Assembly: GCF_000518645.1 (NCBI RefSeq) | Contig: NZ_JADZ01000012.1 | Span: 124,001 to 188,000, forward strand | Length of the DNA stretch: 64,000 nt | Source: Curvibacter gracilis ATCC BAA-807 | GTDB lineage: Bacteria; Pseudomonadota; Gammaproteobacteria; Burkholderiales; Burkholderiaceae_C | Reading direction: 5' to 3' | Translations under genes and position numbers: made by a program | The notes under the pieces: model-generated | The model's input: the letters and a program-made list of their open reading frames with translations, nothing else | Database searches by the model: none | What the model was told of the DNA's origin: nothing | Part shown: positions 27,865 to 36,785 of the stretch, one piece after another | Position numbering within the stretch: the stretch's first letter is position 1 | How the letters are laid out: the number at the start of each line of letters is the position of its first letter

Positions 27865-28856
27865 ACTTCGATATCAACTTCAAAGACCTGGACTGGAAGC
27901 CGCTGGCCCTGGTGCCGCTGCTGGCCTTGCTGGCCCTGCCCCTGGTGGGCTCGGGCTCGACCTGGCTGACCCTGACCGTGGCCGGCCTGGCCATGGGCAT
28001 GATCGTGTTCATCATTGCCTCGGGCCTGACCCTGGTGTTCGGGCTGATGGATGTGCTGAACTTCGGCCACGGCGTGTTCATCGCCCTGGGGGCCTTTGTG
28101 GCCACCAGCGTGCTCGGCAGCATGACCGACTGGACCCAGTCGGCCGAGCTGTGGCGCAACCTGGTGGCGGTGTTCCCGGCCATGCTGGTGGCCATGGCGG
28201 TGGCCGGGGCCCTGGGCCTGGCCTTTGAGCGCTTCATCGTGCGCCCGGTCTACGGCCAGCATCTGAAGCAGATCCTGATCACCATGGGCGGCATGATCAT
28301 CGGCGAAGAGATCATCAAGGTGATCTGGGGCCCGCAGCAGATCCCGCTGCCCCTGCCCGAAGGCATGCGCGGCGCCTGGCTGTGGGGCGATGCGGCCATC
28401 GAGCGCTACCGCGTGGTGGCGGTGGTGGTGGGCCTGCTGGTGTTCGGTGTGCTGGCCTACACCCTGAACCGCACCAAGATCGGCCTGCTGATCCGCGCCG
28501 GCGTGCAGGACCGCGAGATGGTCGAGTCGCTGGGCTACCGCATCCGGCGCCTGTTCGTGGGCGTGTTCGTGGTGGGCAGTGCGCTGGCCGGCCTGGGCGG
28601 CGTGATGTGGGGCCTGTACCAGCAGAACGTGGTGCCCCAGATGGGCGCCCAGGTGAACGTGCTGATCTTCATCGTGATCATCATCGGCGGCCTGGGCTCG
28701 ACCGGGGGTGCGCTGATCGGGGCCTTGCTGGTGGGCCTGATGGCCAACTACACCGGCTTTCTGCTGCCCAAGCTGGCCCTGTTCTCCAACATCGCCCTGA
28801 TGGTGGCGGTGCTGCTGTGGCGCCCCCAGGGCGTCTACCCGGTGACCAACCGCTGA
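27861..28856 (+). CDS. Liv-type ABC transporter permease (LivH-like)
   Basis: The protein has 331 residues, almost entirely hydrophobic segments typical of LivH: GLTLVFGLMDVLNFGHG, an early signature, and VIIIGGLGSTGGALIGALLVG near the end, the EAA-type coupling region. It overlaps the LivF-like gene by 4 bases and precedes the second permease by 13 bases. It sits in the inner membrane. Confidence 0.92.
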   Translation: MNFDINFKDLDWKPLALVPLLALLALPLVGSGSTWLTLTVAGLAMGMIVFIIASGLTLVFGLMDVLNFGHGVFIALGAFVATSVLGSMTDWTQSAELWRNLVAVFPAMLVAMAVAGALGLAFERFIVRPVYGQHLKQILITMGGMIIGEEIIKVIWGPQQIPLPLPEGMRGAWLWGDAAIERYRVVAVVVGLLVFGVLAYTLNRTKIGLLIRAGVQDREMVESLGYRIRRLFVGVFVVGSALAGLGGVMWGLYQQNVVPQMGAQVNVLIFIVIIIGGLGSTGGALIGALLVGLMANYTGFLLPKLALFSNIALMVAVLLWRPQGVYPVTNR

Positions 28857-28869
28857 CGAGGCCCCACCC

Positions 28870-29955
28870 ATGTCCATGCTGAAACGACTGATTTCCAACG
28901 ACCTGCCGCGCAGCCGCGTGCTGGCCGTGCTGCTGATGGCGCTGCTGCTGGCCCTGGCCTTCACGCCCTTCCTGTTCCAGGGCGTCAAGGCGCTCAACGT
29001 GGCCGCCAAGGTGCTGGTGTTCGTGGTGTTGGTGGCCAGCTTCGACCTGCTGCTGGGCTACACCGGCATCGTGAGCTTTGCCCACACCATGTTCTTCGGC
29101 ATCGGGGCCTACGGCATCGCCATCGCCACCACCCGGCTGGGGCCCACCTGGGAGGCCCTGGCCGTGGGGCTGGGGGCCTCGCTGCTGCTGTCGCTGCTGT
29201 TGGCGCTGGCGGTGGGCCTGTTCTCGCTGCGGGTGCGGGCCATCTTCTTTGCCATGATCACCCTGGCCGTGGCCTCGGCCTTCCAGACCCTGGCCTCGCA
29301 GCTGTCCGAGTTGACCGGGGGCGAAGACGGCCTGACCTTCAAGGTGCCCGAGCTGCTCTCGCCCAGCTTCGAGTGGGCCGAAGAGCCCTTGATGGGCGTG
29401 TCGCTCGACGGACGCCTGATCTGCTACTACCTGCTGTTCGTGCTGGCCGTGGTGCTGCTGCTGGCCCTGCTGCGCATCGTCAACTCGCCGTTCGGCCGGG
29501 TGCTGCAGGCCATCCGCGAGAACGAGTTCCGGGCCGAATCCATCGGCTACCGGGTGGTGGTGTACCGCACGGTGTCGAGCATTCTGTCGGCGCTGTTCGC
29601 CTGTGTGGCCGGCGCCATGCTGGCGCTCTGGCTGCGCTACAACGGGCCCGACACCTCGCTGTCGTTCGAGCTGATGCTCGATGTGCTGCTGATCGTGGTG
29701 ATCGGCGGCATGGGCACGATTTATGGTGCGGCCATCGGCTCGGCCCTGTTCCTGGTGGCGCAAAGCTATCTGCAGGATCTGCTGCGCCTGGGCAGCGAGG
29801 CCACGGCCAGCCTGCCCTGGCTGTCGTCGCTGTTGTCACCCGACCGCTGGCTGCTGTGGCTGGGGGTGTTGTTTGTGCTGTCGGTTTATTACTTCCCGAC
29901 CGGGGTGGTGGGACGCCTGCGTGCGCCGGCCCGCGGCCAGCAGGCGCCGCACTGA
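28870..29955 (+). CDS. Liv-type ABC transporter permease (LivM-like)
   Basis: The protein has 361 residues with about nine membrane segments. LLGYTGIVSFAHTMFFGIGAYG is the LivM signature, AIRENEFRAESIGY lies in the cytosolic coupling helix region and VIGGMGTIYGAAIGSALF closes it. It completes a five-gene Liv system. A hydrolase gene follows 102 bases later on the same strand. Confidence 0.92.
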   Translation: MSMLKRLISNDLPRSRVLAVLLMALLLALAFTPFLFQGVKALNVAAKVLVFVVLVASFDLLLGYTGIVSFAHTMFFGIGAYGIAIATTRLGPTWEALAVGLGASLLLSLLLALAVGLFSLRVRAIFFAMITLAVASAFQTLASQLSELTGGEDGLTFKVPELLSPSFEWAEEPLMGVSLDGRLICYYLLFVLAVVLLLALLRIVNSPFGRVLQAIRENEFRAESIGYRVVVYRTVSSILSALFACVAGAMLALWLRYNGPDTSLSFELMLDVLLIVVIGGMGTIYGAAIGSALFLVAQSYLQDLLRLGSEATASLPWLSSLLSPDRWLLWLGVLFVLSVYYFPTGVVGRLRAPARGQQAPH

Positions 29956-30057
29956 GCGCGCACCGAGGGAGGTCGATGGGGTTCGGGGTGGCGCCTGATG
30001 GTGGCGTGCCCAGGGCAAGTGTGTTCGTCAAGCATTGAAAACAAGAGGAGACAAGAC

Positions 30058-32175
30058 ATGCGATTCATCTGGACACCCGTGGGGGCGGCCGTGGCCGCCA
30101 GCATCGGGCTGAGCGGCTGCCTGGGCGATGGCAGCGATTTCAACATCCGACCCAGCTATGTCGGCACCGTCAGCAGCGCCGAATACGACGGCGTCAGCAA
30201 CGACCTGCTGACGGCCGGTCTGGGCAAGAGCGGCCTGCAAAGCGCCGTGCCCCCGGCCTATGCCAACCCGCTGCAGCCCACGGCGGCCGAGCTGCGCCGT
30301 GCGGCCATCTACAACAGCTACCGGGCCCTGCTCGACACCACCACGGCCGGCGGCTATGGCAGCCTGTACGGCCCCAATGTGGACGCCAACGGCAATGTCA
30401 CCGCCGGCGAAGGCCTGATCGCCGGGGGCGAGTACACCGCCTTCAGCGACGATGGCACGGGCCAGCAGAACGTCACCCTGGTGGTGCAGGTGCCCAACAG
30501 CTTCAACCGCAGCAAGCCCTGCATCATCACCGCCACCTCCTCGGGGTCGCGCGGCGTGTTCGGTGCCATCAGCACCGGCGAATGGGGCCTGAAAAAAGGC
30601 TGCGCCGTGGCCTACACCGACAAGGGCACCGGTGGCGCCGGCCATGACCTGGCCACCGACACCGTGCCCCTGATCGATGGCACCCGCAGCCCCTCGGCCG
30701 CGGCCGGCTTGGGCGCGCAGTTCCGGGCCCCGCTGTCGGCCACCGAGCTGGCGGCCTTCAACAACGCCACCCCCAACCGACTGGCCTTCAAGCACGCCCA
30801 CTCGGGCCGCAATGTTGAGAAAGACTGGGGCAAGTTCACGCTGCAGGCGGTCGAGTTCGCCTTCTATGTGCTCAACGAGCGCCTGGGCGATGACGCCGGC
30901 AGCGGTCACAAGGCCCGCACCTTCCGGCCCAACAACACCTTGGTGATCGCCTCCAGCGCCTCCAATGGCGGCGGCTCTGCGATTGCCGCGGCCGAGCAGG
31001 ACACCCAGGGGCTGATCGACGGCGTGGCCGTCAGCGAGCCGGCCATCGAGATGCCCAAGAACGCCAATGTGGTGGTCACCCGCGGCGGCAAGGTGCAGGC
31101 CACCACCGCCCGCACCCTGATGGATTTCACCAGCTACGCCCACCTGTACTCGGCCTGTGCGGCCCTGGCCCCTGAGCTGGCCGGCACACCCTTCCAGAGC
31201 ACCTACGCGCTGCCGGCGGTGTATGGCACCTTGGCGGCCAACCGCTGCACCGGGCTGAAGAACAAGGGCTTGCTGTCGGCGAGCACCACCGCCACCCAGG
31301 CCAGCGAGGCGCTGGCCAAGCTGCAGGCCTATGGCTGGGAGCCTGAGGCCGGCAGCCAGATCGCCACCCTGGCCGGCTTCGAGGTGGCGCCGGCCGTGGC
31401 CGTCACCTTCGCCAACGCGCTGGCCCGTGCCAGCGTGAAGGACAACCTGTGTGGTTACAGCTTTGCAGCTACCACGGCGGCCGGCAAGGTCACCACCATG
31501 GACGCCACCGCACTGGCCCAGATGTACGCCACCGGCAACGGGGTGCCGCCTTCGTCGGGGGTGCAACTTGTCAACAACAACGCCCAGGGCGGGGCGGTGC
31601 GCGATCTGTTGTCGGTGTCGCCCAGCACCGGTCTGGCCGACATGGGGCTGGACGGCGCGCTGTGCCTGCGCAACCTGGTCACCGGCACGGCCGGTGTGGC
31701 GGCGCAGCTGAACACCGGCATCGACGAGACCCGGCGCAACGGCAACCTGCGCGGGCGCCCGACGGTGATCGTGCATGGGCGCTCCGACCCCTTGCTGCCC
31801 GTCAACCACACCTCGCGGCCCTACCTCGCGTTGAACAACACGGTCGAGGGCAGCAACAGCCAGCTGAGTTACCTGGAAGTCACCAACGCCCAGCACTTTG
31901 ACTCGTTCATCGGGCTGCCGACGGTGCTGCCCGGGTACGACACCCGCTTTGTGCCCTTGTCGCTGTACCTGAACCGGGCGCTCGACGCGGTCTATGCCCG
32001 CTTGGCGAACGGCACGGCCTTGCCACCGTCCCAGGTGGTGCGCACCGTGCCGCGTGGCGGCACGCCCGGCGCGGCGCCGGCCCTGACGGCCAGCAATGTG
32101 CCGGCGCCCGTGGCGACGCCGGCCGCGGCCGACCGCATCGTGCTCAGCGGCAACACGGTGAGCATCCCCGACTGA
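30058..32175 (+). CDS. D-3-hydroxybutyrate oligomer hydrolase
   Basis: The protein has 705 residues from ATG 30058, with AGAGGAG upstream. It opens with a lipoprotein-like signal (GLSGC, Cys21). The start of the mature part (YVGTVSSAEYDGVSNDLLTAGLGKSGL) is the hallmark of the 3HBOH family (EC 3.1.1.22), which cuts short 3-hydroxybutyrate oligomers to monomers. The nucleophile is expected at Ser302 in IASSASNGGGSA. The size matches family members (~690-720). It would work on oligomers from polyhydroxybutyrate breakdown, probably in the periplasm. It is co-directional with the Liv genes and followed by an alpha/beta hydrolase. Confidence 0.9.
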   Translation: MRFIWTPVGAAVAASIGLSGCLGDGSDFNIRPSYVGTVSSAEYDGVSNDLLTAGLGKSGLQSAVPPAYANPLQPTAAELRRAAIYNSYRALLDTTTAGGYGSLYGPNVDANGNVTAGEGLIAGGEYTAFSDDGTGQQNVTLVVQVPNSFNRSKPCIITATSSGSRGVFGAISTGEWGLKKGCAVAYTDKGTGGAGHDLATDTVPLIDGTRSPSAAAGLGAQFRAPLSATELAAFNNATPNRLAFKHAHSGRNVEKDWGKFTLQAVEFAFYVLNERLGDDAGSGHKARTFRPNNTLVIASSASNGGGSAIAAAEQDTQGLIDGVAVSEPAIEMPKNANVVVTRGGKVQATTARTLMDFTSYAHLYSACAALAPELAGTPFQSTYALPAVYGTLAANRCTGLKNKGLLSASTTATQASEALAKLQAYGWEPEAGSQIATLAGFEVAPAVAVTFANALARASVKDNLCGYSFAATTAAGKVTTMDATALAQMYATGNGVPPSSGVQLVNNNAQGGAVRDLLSVSPSTGLADMGLDGALCLRNLVTGTAGVAAQLNTGIDETRRNGNLRGRPTVIVHGRSDPLLPVNHTSRPYLALNNTVEGSNSQLSYLEVTNAQHFDSFIGLPTVLPGYDTRFVPLSLYLNRALDAVYARLANGTALPPSQVVRTVPRGGTPGAAPALTASNVPAPVATPAAADRIVLSGNTVSIPD

Positions 32176-32200
32176 GGCGGCCCACTGATCGATGAAACCC

Positions 32201-32225
32201 GGCAGGGCCGCGCACCGGCCCTGCC
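32201..32225 (+). promoter_or_regulatory. Intercistronic hairpin between two hydrolase genes
   Basis: GGCAGGGCCG (32201-32210) and CGGCCCTGCC (32216-32225) form a perfect 10-bp stem with loop CGCAC. No T-run follows, so it may attenuate or stabilise the message rather than end it. Confidence 0.5.
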
Positions 32226-32241
32226 TGCAACCGGAACGGAA

Positions 32242-33120
32242 ATGCCCATGGCCATGTCTTCCCACTACCTGCGCTGCGCAGGCCGCGAACTTCATTACAC
32301 CGAGTGGGGCGACCCGCAGGCCCCGGCCGTGATCGCCTGGCATGGCCTGGCGCGCACCGGCCGCGACATGGACGAACTGGCCGAGCACCTCAGCGCGCGC
32401 TACCGCGTGATCTGCCCCGACACCCTGGGCCGGGGCCTGAGCCAGTGGAGCCCCGATCCGGGCCGCGAGTACACGCTGGCCTTCTATGCCCAGCTGGCCC
32501 AGGGCCTGCTCGATGGCCTGGGGCTGGATCAGGTGCACTGGGTGGGCACCTCGATGGGCGGCGCCATCGGCACGGTGTGCGCGGGCGGGCGCGTGGTGCC
32601 GGCGCTCAAGGGCCGACTCAAGAGCCTGGTGCTGAACGACAACGCGCCGCGTCTGGCCGACGCCGCGATCGCGCGCATCCGCGCCTATGCCGGTGAACCG
32701 CCGGCCTTTGATTCGGTGCTTGAGCTGGAAGCTTTCTTCCGCCAGGTCTACAAGCCCTATGGCTGGCTCAGCGACGCGCAGTGGCGGCGCCTGACCGAAA
32801 CCTCGACCCGGCGCCTGCCCGACGGGCGGGTCACGCCGCACTACGACCCGGCCATGGTGCAGCAGTTCACCCTGCACCCGAACGACTACCTGATCTGGGA
32901 CGACTACGACGCCATCGACATCCCGGTGCTGTGCCTGCGCGGCGCCGAGTCGGACCTGGTGCTGCCCGAGACCACCGCCGAGATGCTGCGCCGCGGCCCG
33001 GGCCTGCGTGGCCTGACCACGGTGGTCGAGGTGCCCGGCTGCGGCCATGCGCCTGCGCTCAATGTGCCCGATCAGCTGCAGCTGGTGAGCGACTTCATCG
33101 CCCGCGCCCAGGCGGCCTGA
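32242..33120 (+). CDS. Alpha/beta hydrolase
   Basis: The protein has 292 residues (ATG 32242, with GGAACGG upstream; ATG 32251 is also possible). It has the alpha/beta-hydrolase sequence: oxyanion-hole WHGLARTGRD, nucleophile elbow GTSMGG, the acid region VLCLRGAESDLVLP and the catalytic His in GCGHAP. It lacks a signal peptide. It probably acts on an ester or oligomer product downstream of the 3-hydroxybutyrate oligomer hydrolase, from which it is 66 bases away. The substrate is inference. Confidence 0.85.
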   Translation: MPMAMSSHYLRCAGRELHYTEWGDPQAPAVIAWHGLARTGRDMDELAEHLSARYRVICPDTLGRGLSQWSPDPGREYTLAFYAQLAQGLLDGLGLDQVHWVGTSMGGAIGTVCAGGRVVPALKGRLKSLVLNDNAPRLADAAIARIRAYAGEPPAFDSVLELEAFFRQVYKPYGWLSDAQWRRLTETSTRRLPDGRVTPHYDPAMVQQFTLHPNDYLIWDDYDAIDIPVLCLRGAESDLVLPETTAEMLRRGPGLRGLTTVVEVPGCGHAPALNVPDQLQLVSDFIARAQAA

Positions 33121-33131
33121 GCCTCACGCCC

Positions 33132-34094
33132 TCAAAGCGACTTGGCAAAGAACTGGGCGATGCCCTGGCGCAGGGCGTCCCCGCCGTGTTCTCGGTAGTC
33201 CAGGTGGTCGGCCCCGGGGATGCGCCACAAGGCCTTGGGGTGGCCGGCGCGCTCGAACAAGGCCTGCTCCACCGCCACCGGGGTGTCGTGGTCGCCCTCG
33301 GCCGCCACCAGGCGCAGCGGGCGTGGGGCGATCTGGTGGATGACCTGGGCGGGTTGAACCCGGTCGGGGTCGATGCCGGCCCACCAGAAATCCAGCAACA
33401 GCAGCCAGGTGCTCCAGGCCGTGCCGCTCTTGTGGCGCAGCTCTTCGCGCAGCGAGGACCACATGTTGTGCAGCACCACCGCCTTGATGCGCGGGTCGCT
33501 GGCCGCCACCATGCACACTGTGCTGGCTCCGATGGAGAAGCCCTCGGCGCCCAGGCGCCGGGGGTCGGCATCGGGGCGGGCGCTGACCCAGTTCAGGGCG
33601 GCGATCAGGTCTTCCTGCTCCAGGTCACCCCAGGTCTGGGTGTCGCCCTCGCTGTTGCCGCTGGCGCGCGAGTCGTACAGCAACACCCCGATGCCGCGTT
33701 CGGCCAGGGCCTGGGCCTGGGCCAGAAACCACAGCCGGTTGCCTTGGCCGCCATGCACAAAGACCACCACCGCCCCGGTGCGCGAGGGCTTGTACCAGCC
33801 CTGCAGCAGCAGGCCGTCGGCGGTGGCAAAGCTCACGGGCTGCACCCCCCCGTGCAGGGCCTGCTGGGCCAGGGCCAGGTCGGCGGCCAGCACCGGCGTG
33901 CGGGCCGGGTGCAGCATGGCACTCGCCACCTGGTTGTGGTGCACGAGTTTGGCGCCCAGGGCCAAGGCCAGCAGCAGGGCCAGCACCCAGGGCGCGAGGG
34001 CGCGCGCCCGCCTGCGCCAGCCGCTTGTGATGGGGGCTGGTGGGGCGTGGGTGCGGGGCAGGGGGGCCGCGTCGGGCCCGCGGGGCTTGGACAT
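33132..34094 (-). CDS. Membrane-anchored alpha/beta hydrolase
   Basis: The protein has 320 residues. A single membrane helix lies near residues 32-47 (ALAPWVLALLLALALG). The hydrolase domain has FVHGGQGN as the oxyanion loop, nucleophile elbow GFSIGA and a C-terminal GADHLDY with the catalytic His. It resembles YqiA/BEM46-type serine hydrolases anchored to the membrane with the domain probably outside. It converges on the preceding alpha/beta hydrolase with a 12-base gap. Confidence 0.85.
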   Translation of the reverse strand: MSKPRGPDAAPLPRTHAPPAPITSGWRRRARALAPWVLALLLALALGAKLVHHNQVASAMLHPARTPVLAADLALAQQALHGGVQPVSFATADGLLLQGWYKPSRTGAVVVFVHGGQGNRLWFLAQAQALAERGIGVLLYDSRASGNSEGDTQTWGDLEQEDLIAALNWVSARPDADPRRLGAEGFSIGASTVCMVAASDPRIKAVVLHNMWSSLREELRHKSGTAWSTWLLLLDFWWAGIDPDRVQPAQVIHQIAPRPLRLVAAEGDHDTPVAVEQALFERAGHPKALWRIPGADHLDYREHGGDALRQGIAQFFAKSL

Positions 34095-34265
34095 GCGCGT
34101 TCTCGGTCAGGCAGGGAACACCCCGGGCGCTCATGGCCCGGCTTGGATGGCTCGGCGTGCGGCAGGTGCCGCAGCGTGTTCCCTGTGGCCCGGATTGTGG
34201 GCCGACTGTGTAACGCGTCTGTGTGGTGCAGGTGTCTGTCGTGTTGGGGATGGGGCGGCGGCTGA

Positions 34266-36713
34266 TCAGCGTCCGCCCCGCCCGGGGCGCAGGGCACGCC
34301 GGCAGGCCCGGCGGTAGGCGGCCAGCGTGTCGGCGGCCCGTGCGTGCACCTCGCGGGCCGGCTGGCCGGCCAGCAGGCTCAGGCCTTCGCTGGCCTGGCG
34401 CATGGTGTACACATGGAACTGCCCGGCCGCCACCGCGGCCACCAGCTCGGGCGACAGCATCAGCTGGCGCTGGTTCAGCGCGGGCAGCAGCACGCCTTGC
34501 TGGCCGGTCAGGCCGGCGCGCCGGCAGACCTGGAACCAGCCCTCGATCTTCTCGTTGAGGCCGCCCACGGGCAGCACCTCGCCGTGCTGGTTCAGGGCGC
34601 CGGTGACGGCGATGTCCTGCCGCAGGCCCACGCCCGACAGCGAGGACAGCAGCGCGAACAGCTCGGCGCACGAGGCCGAATCACCTTCCACCCCGTCGTA
34701 TTCCTGCTCGAAGCCCAGCGAGGCCTGCAGGGCCAGCGGTGCCTGATCGCTGAACAGCGCGTGCAGATAGCCTTGCAGGATCAGCACACCCTTGTCGTGG
34801 ATCGGGCCGGACAGGCGCACCTCGCGCTCGATGTTGAGCACACCCTGGTGCCCGGCCTGGGTGCGGGCGCTGATGCGCATGGGCACGCCGAAGCGGTGGT
34901 CGCCGGTGTCGATCTGGCTCATGGCATTGAGCTGGCCCACGGCCAGCCCGGTGGTGGAGATCAGCCGCTCACCCTCGCTGATGCTGTCGAGCACACACTG
35001 CTCCAGGTAGTCGTGGCGCTGGCGCCGGGCCTGCAGGGCGGCCGCCACGTCGGCGGCGCTCACCAGAACGCCCTGGCGGTCGCGGCACTGCTGGGCGCTT
35101 TCGATCAGCGCCATCTCGATCTGGCCCAGCTGGGCGCTCAGGTAGTGCTGGTCGTCGGCCTCGCGGTGGCTTTGCTCCAGCAGGGCGGCCACGCCCGCGG
35201 CCTCGAAGTGGGGCAGGCCCAGCTGGCGGCAGCGGCAGGCCACCCAGGCGGCCATGGCGTGGCGGTTCTCATCGCTGGCGGCAAAGCGGTCGGCGAAGTC
35301 GACCTTGACGCGGAAGCGCCGCGCCATCTCGGGGTCGGCCTCTTGCAGCTTGTAGAAATCGTCGGGCGAGCCGATCAGCACCAGGCGCACGTCCACGGGC
35401 ACGGCATCGGGCTGCAGGCTGGCCCCGGCCGGGGTGCCGGTGCCGCCGGGCTCCTCGATCTGCAACTGGCGTGAACGCAAGAAGCGGCGCAGCCGCTCCC
35501 ACAGGGGTTCGTCGTCGATCAGGTCGGCCAGGTGCAGCATCAGGTAGCCGCCATGCGCCTGCAGCAGGCCACCGGCGTGGATGGCCGTGTGGTCGGCGGG
35601 GCCGGCGTCATCGCCGCCGGGGTGCTCGATGCTGCCGAACAGGCTGCGCATCTGGGGGTTGTTGTCCAGCACCACCGGGGCGCCTTGCTGCTCGGCGTGG
35701 TCCACCACCAGGTTGAAGGCCAGGCAGTGCTGCCAGTGCGCCAGATCGGCCTTGCGGTCAGCCTCGTCCTCATCCTCGGCCAGGGGCAGGAACAGGTCGA
35801 TCTGGTTCAGCACCTCGGCGATGGCCGCCTGCACCCAGGCCTGCAGGCCGCTGCGCTCGGCCTCGGCCAGGCCGGCCAGGGCGGTGTCAAAGGCCTTTTG
35901 CAGCTGCGGCGTGAGGGTGCGGCGCTTCAGGGCCTCCAGGGCCTCGTCGCGGGCGATCTCGCGCAGGCGCAGCTGGGCCAGCACGCGGGCCATCTCGGCG
36001 CGCACCTCGTTTTCGGTGGCGGTGGCCAGGGCCTCGGCGGCGGCCTTGTCGGCCTCGCTCGGGTGGGGCTTGTCCTTGTCTTTGCCATGCGGCTTGTCGG
36101 GCAGCACCAGCTTGAGCCGGTCGGATTCGCGTTGCAGCTGGTAGCCATGGCGGGCGGCCAGGGCTTCCAGGTTCTTCAGCGCCAGGTGTTCTTCGCGCTC
36201 AAAGGCTTTTTCGATGCCATCGGCCTCCAGAGTGACCTCGGCGGCTTCCAGCTGGGCCGGGATGTCGGCGGCCAACTGCCGGGTGAGCTGCTGCAGGCCC
36301 TGGCGCAGCAGGCGGCCGGTGCCGGCCGGCAGGCGCAGGGCCAGGGGGCGCTGCGGGGCTTCAAAGCGGTGCAGATAGCCCAGGTCGGGCGGCACCGGGC
36401 GCGCCTGGGCCGCCTGGTGCAAGGCCTGGCGCAGCAGCGAGCTGCGGCCGCTGCCGACCTCTCCCAGCACGAACAGGTTGTAGTCAGGGGCTTGGATGTG
36501 CAGACCGAACTCGGTGGCCTGCCGGGCGCGGTGCTGCCCGATCCAGCCCGGGGCCGGGTCGCCCAGTTCGGCGGTGCTGGCAAAGCCCAGGCTGGCGGGA
36601 TCGATGTGGCGGCGCAGTTGCTGGGCCGTCAGGGCAGGCAGGGTGGGCAGGTCGGTGGAGGGGGCGGGCATTGACGAAAGAGAGGTGTCGGGGGCCAGGA
36701 GGTCGGAAAGCAT
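34266..36713 (-). CDS. LonB/LonH-like ATP-dependent protease
   Basis: The protein has 815 residues. The N-terminal ~550 residues form an AAA_32-type domain with a P-loop-like GEVGSGRSS, in which Arg replaces the usual Lys. A long coiled-coil-like insertion at about 180-290 is rich in Lys/Glu/Ala. The C-terminal Lon protease domain has GVEGDSASCAELFALLSSL with the serine near residue 681 and the Lys in GGLNEKIEGW. It is the short AsrA/YcbZ-like Lon, distinct from the classical Lon at 50183-52618. ATP hydrolysis may be weak given the Arg. It stands alone. Start ATG 36713 or 36671 remains open. Confidence 0.85.
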   Translation of the reverse strand: MLSDLLAPDTSLSSMPAPSTDLPTLPALTAQQLRRHIDPASLGFASTAELGDPAPGWIGQHRARQATEFGLHIQAPDYNLFVLGEVGSGRSSLLRQALHQAAQARPVPPDLGYLHRFEAPQRPLALRLPAGTGRLLRQGLQQLTRQLAADIPAQLEAAEVTLEADGIEKAFEREEHLALKNLEALAARHGYQLQRESDRLKLVLPDKPHGKDKDKPHPSEADKAAAEALATATENEVRAEMARVLAQLRLREIARDEALEALKRRTLTPQLQKAFDTALAGLAEAERSGLQAWVQAAIAEVLNQIDLFLPLAEDEDEADRKADLAHWQHCLAFNLVVDHAEQQGAPVVLDNNPQMRSLFGSIEHPGGDDAGPADHTAIHAGGLLQAHGGYLMLHLADLIDDEPLWERLRRFLRSRQLQIEEPGGTGTPAGASLQPDAVPVDVRLVLIGSPDDFYKLQEADPEMARRFRVKVDFADRFAASDENRHAMAAWVACRCRQLGLPHFEAAGVAALLEQSHREADDQHYLSAQLGQIEMALIESAQQCRDRQGVLVSAADVAAALQARRQRHDYLEQCVLDSISEGERLISTTGLAVGQLNAMSQIDTGDHRFGVPMRISARTQAGHQGVLNIEREVRLSGPIHDKGVLILQGYLHALFSDQAPLALQASLGFEQEYDGVEGDSASCAELFALLSSLSGVGLRQDIAVTGALNQHGEVLPVGGLNEKIEGWFQVCRRAGLTGQQGVLLPALNQRQLMLSPELVAAVAAGQFHVYTMRQASEGLSLLAGQPAREVHARAADTLAAYRRACRRALRPGRGGR

Positions 36714-36785
36714 AACGCTTACCAGCCCTGGCCCCTGTGGGGTGGCTGAGTTCGGGGTTCAGCGCAGGGGAGGCAGATGCCGCGC

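Noticed and set aside
30028-33048. Thousand-codon open frame antisense to the hydrolase genes
   Set aside because: Low-complexity Arg/Gly/Ala composition, no ribosome-binding site, and well-supported genes on the other strand.
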